From Deltaproteobacteria bacterium (lineage in GTDB: Bacteria > Myxococcota_A > UBA9160 > PR03), in the NCBI GenBank assembly GCA_018262315.1, contig JAGSPS010000063.1, positions 1 through 11,639 of the forward strand: 11,639 bases of DNA. Direction: 5' to 3'. The notes under the pieces are model-generated. The model did no database searches. It saw nothing but the letters and a program-made list of their open reading frames with translations, and was not told the origin of the DNA. Shown in pieces: positions 6,286-11,639 of this stretch. A program made the translations under genes and the position numbers. The stretch's first letter is position 1, and each line of letters starts with the position of its first letter.

Positions 6286-8175
6286 TCAGCCGTCGGGGCG
6301 CCGCTGCGTCGCGGGGGAGTCCACCTCCTCGAGCGCCGCGAAGAAGGATCGAATCCGCTGCGCATCGGCTGCCGAGATGCCATCGACGCGCGCGAGTTGC
6401 TCGACGCTTGCCTCGCGCACTGCACGCAGCGACCCCAACTCGCGCAACAGCGCGCGCCGTTTGCTCGGTCCCACGCCGCCGACCTCCTCGAGGATCGACG
6501 TCAGATGCACGCGCTGGCGCAGTTTGCGCTGGAATTCGATGGCAAAGCGATGCGCTTCGTCGCGGACGCGCTGGAGCAGCAACAGGCCGGCGCTGCTCGG
6601 CGGCAGCAACACGGCGTCCTTGCGCGCCGGCAGATGCAGCTGCTCCGCCTTCAGCCCACCGTGGCGCTTCACGCGCCGGGTATCGCCCCCGGTATCGCGC
6701 TCCTTCGAGATTCCGATCGCGTCGAGCGAGACGCCCGCGTCGCGCAGCGCCGCGACCGCGACCCCGAGCTGGCCCCTGCCCCCGTCGACCATCAGCAGAT
6801 CGGGCAGCGGATCGCCGTCGCGCTTGGCGAGTCGGCGCGCCAGCACTTCGCGCAGACACGCGAAGTCGTCACCCGCCGCGGCCTCGCGGATGCGGTAGCG
6901 CCGGTAGCCGTTCTTGTCGGGCCGCCCGTCTTCGAAAGCGACGCGGCTCGCGACCGCCAGCGTGCCGCCGAGTGTCGAGACGTCGTAGCACTCGATGCGG
7001 CGCGGGAGCCGCGCCAGCGCCAGTCGCTCCTGCAACTCGGCGAGCGTCGCGAGCACGCTCGCGTGCGCGTCGAGGCGCTGCGCGAGTTGCAGCTCGGCGT
7101 TGGCGTTCGCCATTCCGACCTGTTCGCGCAGCGAGCCGCGGCTGGGCACGCGCAGCGTCACCCGGCGGCCGGCGCGCTCGCTGAGCAGGTCGCGCAACGC
7201 ATCGGCATCGGCGGGCTCGAGCGCGAGCAGCACTTCGCCCGGCACGACCCGGTCGGGCACCGCGTAGTACTGGCCGAGCAGCGAGCCGAACGCCTCGGCA
7301 TCGTCGAGCAGGACTTCGGAAAAGCGGTGCGAGACGTGCCCCACGACGCGGCCCCCGCGCACGTGCAGCACGGCCACTTCGACTTCGCCGCCGCGCCGCG
7401 CCCAGCCGAAGACGTCGCGATCGATCGCGTGTTCGCCGACGATCTGCTGGCGCTGCACGGTCTGCTCGACCGCGTCGATGCGGTCGCGCAGGCGCGCGGC
7501 TTCTTCGTAGCGTTCGTCGGCGGCGGCGCGTTCCATCGTCGCGGTGAGTTCGCGCACGAGTTCATCCGAGCGACCGCGCAGGAAGAGCACCGTTCCCGCG
7601 ACGAGCTGCGCATAGCTCGCGGCGTCGATCAGACCGCAGCAGGGGCCCAGGCAGCGCTTCATCTCGAACTCGATGCAGGGGCGGCCGCGGCGGGCGTAGT
7701 CGCGAAACACCGGGTCCGAGCACGAGCGCAGCGGGAAGATGCGCCGCAGGTTCGAGATCGCGTCGCGCAGCGACTGGCTCGACGTGTACGGACCGAAGTA
7801 CGCCGCGCCGTCTTCCTTGAAACGCCGTACCGGTGTCGGTCGCGGCCAGGGATCGCGCGCGTCGAGGCGCAGGCCGAGATACTGCTTGTCGTCGCGGAGA
7901 CGCACGTTGAAGGGCGGCTTGTGGCGTTTGATCAGCTCGTTCTCGAGCAGCAACGCGTCCTTCACCGACGGCGTCACCACGACGTCGAGGTCGGTCGTGC
8001 GTTCGACCATCTGGGAAATCTGCACGCGCCCGTCGCCGCCAGCGCGGAAATACGATCGCACGCGGCTCTTCAGGTTCTGCGCCTTGCCGACGTAGATCAC
8101 CCGGCCCCGCGCATTGCGGAACAGGTACACCCCCGGCCCACTCGGCAGCGCCTCGACCCGCTCCTCGATCCCCAT
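6286..8175 (-). CDS. uvrC: Excinuclease ABC subunit UvrC
   Basis: UvrC makes both incisions around damaged DNA in nucleotide excision repair after UvrB has verified the lesion. This 629-aa protein has the normal length and domain order. The N-terminal GIY-YIG nuclease (about 11-95) carries PGVYLF and VIYVGKAQNLKSRVRSYF with Tyr17, Tyr28, Lys31 and the metal-binding Glu79 (LLENELIK). A cysteine region at about 152-180 is followed by the UVR domain (about 205-240), which contacts UvrB. The RNase H-like 5'-incision domain has Asp398 (CYDVS), Asp437 (GDDFA), Asp464 (MVDGG) and His542 (DEAHRFA). A tandem helix-hairpin-helix DNA-binding domain closes the protein (about 556-612; GGVGPSKRRALL and VDGISAADAQRI). 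The ATG at 8175 gives the usual N-terminus but lacks a good ribosome-binding site, because an inverted-repeat element ends exactly on it. Upstream in-frame TTG codons at 8229 and 8217 are alternatives. It is the third visible gene of the cysS-uvrB-uvrC block. Confidence 0.97.
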   Translation of the reverse strand: MGIEERVEALPSGPGVYLFRNARGRVIYVGKAQNLKSRVRSYFRAGGDGRVQISQMVERTTDLDVVVTPSVKDALLLENELIKRHKPPFNVRLRDDKQYLGLRLDARDPWPRPTPVRRFKEDGAAYFGPYTSSQSLRDAISNLRRIFPLRSCSDPVFRDYARRGRPCIEFEMKRCLGPCCGLIDAASYAQLVAGTVLFLRGRSDELVRELTATMERAAADERYEEAARLRDRIDAVEQTVQRQQIVGEHAIDRDVFGWARRGGEVEVAVLHVRGGRVVGHVSHRFSEVLLDDAEAFGSLLGQYYAVPDRVVPGEVLLALEPADADALRDLLSERAGRRVTLRVPSRGSLREQVGMANANAELQLAQRLDAHASVLATLAELQERLALARLPRRIECYDVSTLGGTLAVASRVAFEDGRPDKNGYRRYRIREAAAGDDFACLREVLARRLAKRDGDPLPDLLMVDGGRGQLGVAVAALRDAGVSLDAIGISKERDTGGDTRRVKRHGGLKAEQLHLPARKDAVLLPPSSAGLLLLQRVRDEAHRFAIEFQRKLRQRVHLTSILEEVGGVGPSKRRALLRELGSLRAVREASVEQLARVDGISAADAQRIRSFFAALEEVDSPATQRRPDG

Positions 8176-8233
8176 GCCTTGGGGACGTTCCTGCTGTGTT
8201 GACTTTGTCGACTTCAAGAACGTCCCCAAGGCA
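8175..8233. repeat. REPIN-like inverted repeat element in the uvrB-uvrC gap
   Basis: TGCCTTGGGGACGTTC (8175-8190) and GAACGTCCCCAAGGCA (8218-8233) are perfect 16-bp reverse complements around a 27-nt spacer. Inside the spacer, GTTGAC (8198-8203) and GTCGAC (8207-8212) can pair with one G-T wobble around a 3-nt loop, giving a bulged long hairpin in DNA or RNA. The element occupies nearly all of the 62 nt between the uvrB stop (8238-8240) and the uvrC ATG. There is no U-tract, so it is not a standard terminator. The architecture matches REP doublets (REPINs), which are mobilised by IS200-like RAYT transposases. That identity is an inference, as no second copy lies in this window. Confidence 0.65.
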
Positions 8234-8237
8234 ACGC

Positions 8238-10270
<2,033 letters not shown>

Positions 10271-10274
<4 letters not shown>

Positions 10275-11639
10275 CGCACCCGCCTCCACTTCGAGCCGTC
10301 CTTGCCGTCCTGGATCTCGATGCCCTCGGCGTCGAGCTGGGCGCGGATGCGATCGGCCGTCGCGAAATCGTGCGCCTGGCGCGCGGCGAAGCGCTCCGCG
10401 ACCAGCGCATCGATGCGCGGGTCGCTCTGCTGCACGTCGTCCTGCGGCACCTCGGTCGCGAGACCGAGACCGAGCCAGGCGTCGAACTCGAGCAGCAGCG
10501 CGCGCTGTGCGGGCGGCGACAGCGCGCTGCGCGCCACCTCCCACGCGACGGCGAGCGCGCGCGGCGCGTTCAGGTCGTCGCGCACGGCGTCCCAGAAGCG
10601 CGTGCGCAACGCGTCGATCGCCGCGTCCTCGCCGCCACGCGCCTCGCCCGCCGCGTCGCGAACGGCGACCGCCGCGCGCAACAGTCTCCGGTAGCCCGTC
10701 GCGGCCGCGCCCATCTCCTCCCACGAAAACGCCTGCCGCTGGCGGTAGTGGGCCTGCAGGAAGAAGTAGCGGTACGCGAGCGGCTCGAAACCTCGCTCGA
10801 TCAGGTCGTCGAGCACCAGCGCGTGGCCCTTCGATTTCGAGAGCTTTTCGCCGCCGAGGTCGAGGAATTCGTTGTGCATCCACACGTTCACCCACGGGTG
10901 TACGTCGAAGGCACACTCGCTCTGCGCGATCTCGTTGGTGTGGTGCACGGGGATGTGGTCGACGCCGCCGGTGTGGATGTCGAAGTGCGTGCCGAGATAA
11001 CGAGTGCTCATCGCCGAACACTCGAGGTGCCACCCCGGAAAGCCGCGCCCCCACGGCGAGTCCCATTCCTGTTGCCGCGTGACGCCTGGCGCCGCGAACT
11101 TCCAGAGCGCGAAATCCTGCGGACTGCGCTTGCCCGCGACGTCGCCGATCCGCGCGCCGGCTTCCTGACCGGAGAGATCGAGGCGTGCGAACGCCGCGTA
11201 GCCGGGAAACCTGGAGGTGTCGAAGTAGAGCCCATCTTCGATGCGATAGGTGTAGCCCTTCGCTTCGAGGCGCTGCGCCAGCTCGATCTGCTCGGCGATG
11301 TGCTCGGTGGCCTTGCAGAGGTGCTCGGCCTCGAGGCAATGGAGACGCCGGCGGTCGCGCAGCCATTGCTCGGTGTAGGAGGCCGCGATCGCCGCCGCCG
11401 TCTTGCCGGCGCGCGCTGCGGCGCGCTCCATCTTGTCCTCGCCGCTGTCGGCATCCGAGGCGAGGTGACCGACGTCGGTGACGTTGATGACGTGTGTGAC
11501 GCGCAGACCTTCGGCGAGCAGCGCGCGTTTCAGCAGATCCGCGAACAGGTACGGCCGCAGGTTCCCGATGTGCTGCGGCGCGTAGACGGTGGGACCGCAC
11601 GAATAGACGCGCGCGTGCCCGGGCTCGATCGGCTCGAAG
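10271..11639 (-). CDS. cysS: Cysteinyl-tRNA synthetase, 5' end outside window
   Basis: CysS is a class I aminoacyl-tRNA synthetase that activates cysteine with ATP and loads it on tRNA-Cys. The gene runs off the right edge. 455 codons plus the stop are present (in frame from 11638), and comparison with E. coli CysS suggests only about 14 N-terminal residues are missing. Numbering the visible part from 1, VYSCGPTVY (11-19) carries the first zinc ligand Cys14, and QHIGN (22-26) is the HIGH-type signature. The other zinc ligands are Cys207 (HLECS), His232 and Glu236 (HHTNE), at the same spacing as in E. coli. KLSKSKGH (265-272) is the KMSKS motif. The helical anticodon domain follows, and the C-terminus ends with the typical GIEIQDGKDGSKWRR. 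The frame is open from 11638 to the stop at 10271-10273, so the gene looks intact. It overlaps uvrB by 4 nt. Confidence 0.96.
10283..10287 (-). promoter_or_regulatory. Shine-Dalgarno GGAGG for uvrB inside cysS
   Basis: On the minus strand GGAGG lies within the last codons of cysS, 8 nt before the uvrB GTG at 10274. It supports the GTG start and the 4-nt gene overlap. Confidence 0.65.

Noticed and set aside
5014..8202. Plus-strand open frame of about 1,060 codons antisense to the protease gene and uvrC
   Set aside because: It mirrors the real minus-strand genes, has no recognisable domain and begins in no plausible start context.
8175..8233. Intrinsic terminator between uvrB and uvrC
   Set aside because: The stem is strong enough but no T-run follows on either strand, and it would cut uvrC off from the operon.

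Overview
The window is a compact, very GC-rich (roughly 70% by eye) stretch of bacterial chromosome. All genes are of familiar families. The DUF4124-type secreted protein, the GC-rich codon use and the CysS/UvrB sequence style suggest a high-GC proteobacterium in the broad sense (for example Myxococcota- or Binatota-like, probably uncultured). That placement is an inference, because there is no rRNA or other strong marker here.

Layout. Two genes run rightwards at the left end: a TauE/SafE-type membrane permease (about 90-830) and, 35 nt later, an M20 metallopeptidase with an N-terminal membrane anchor or signal (866-2332). The rest is transcribed leftwards. In transcription order it holds cysS (5' end cut by the right edge of the window), uvrB, uvrC, a secreted DUF4124/retropepsin-like aspartic protease gene, a small unrecognised gene, and comEC. 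The two blocks converge with only 2 nt between the stop codons of the M20 gene and comEC.

Function. cysS charges tRNA-Cys. uvrB and uvrC encode the damage-verifying helicase and the dual-incision nuclease of nucleotide excision repair. cysS and uvrB overlap by 4 nt (GTGA), so they are probably translationally coupled. comEC encodes the inner-membrane channel and nuclease for uptake of single-stranded DNA during transformation. The aspartic protease is predicted to be exported. No uvrA, no other competence genes and no complete transposase lie in the window.

Non-coding structure. The most striking non-gene element is a perfect 16-bp inverted repeat with a 27-nt spacer (8175-8233). It fills almost the whole uvrB-uvrC gap and ends on the first base of the uvrC ATG. 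It looks like a REP doublet (REPIN) or other small mobile hairpin element. A second, smaller hairpin overlaps the Shine-Dalgarno sequence of the protease gene (6237-6268). comEC lacks an ATG or GTG start at the place where its conserved first membrane segment begins. I found no CRISPR array, tRNA, rRNA, prophage or defence system. The window is mostly ordinary housekeeping and accessory metabolism, with the hairpin element as the part most worth following up.
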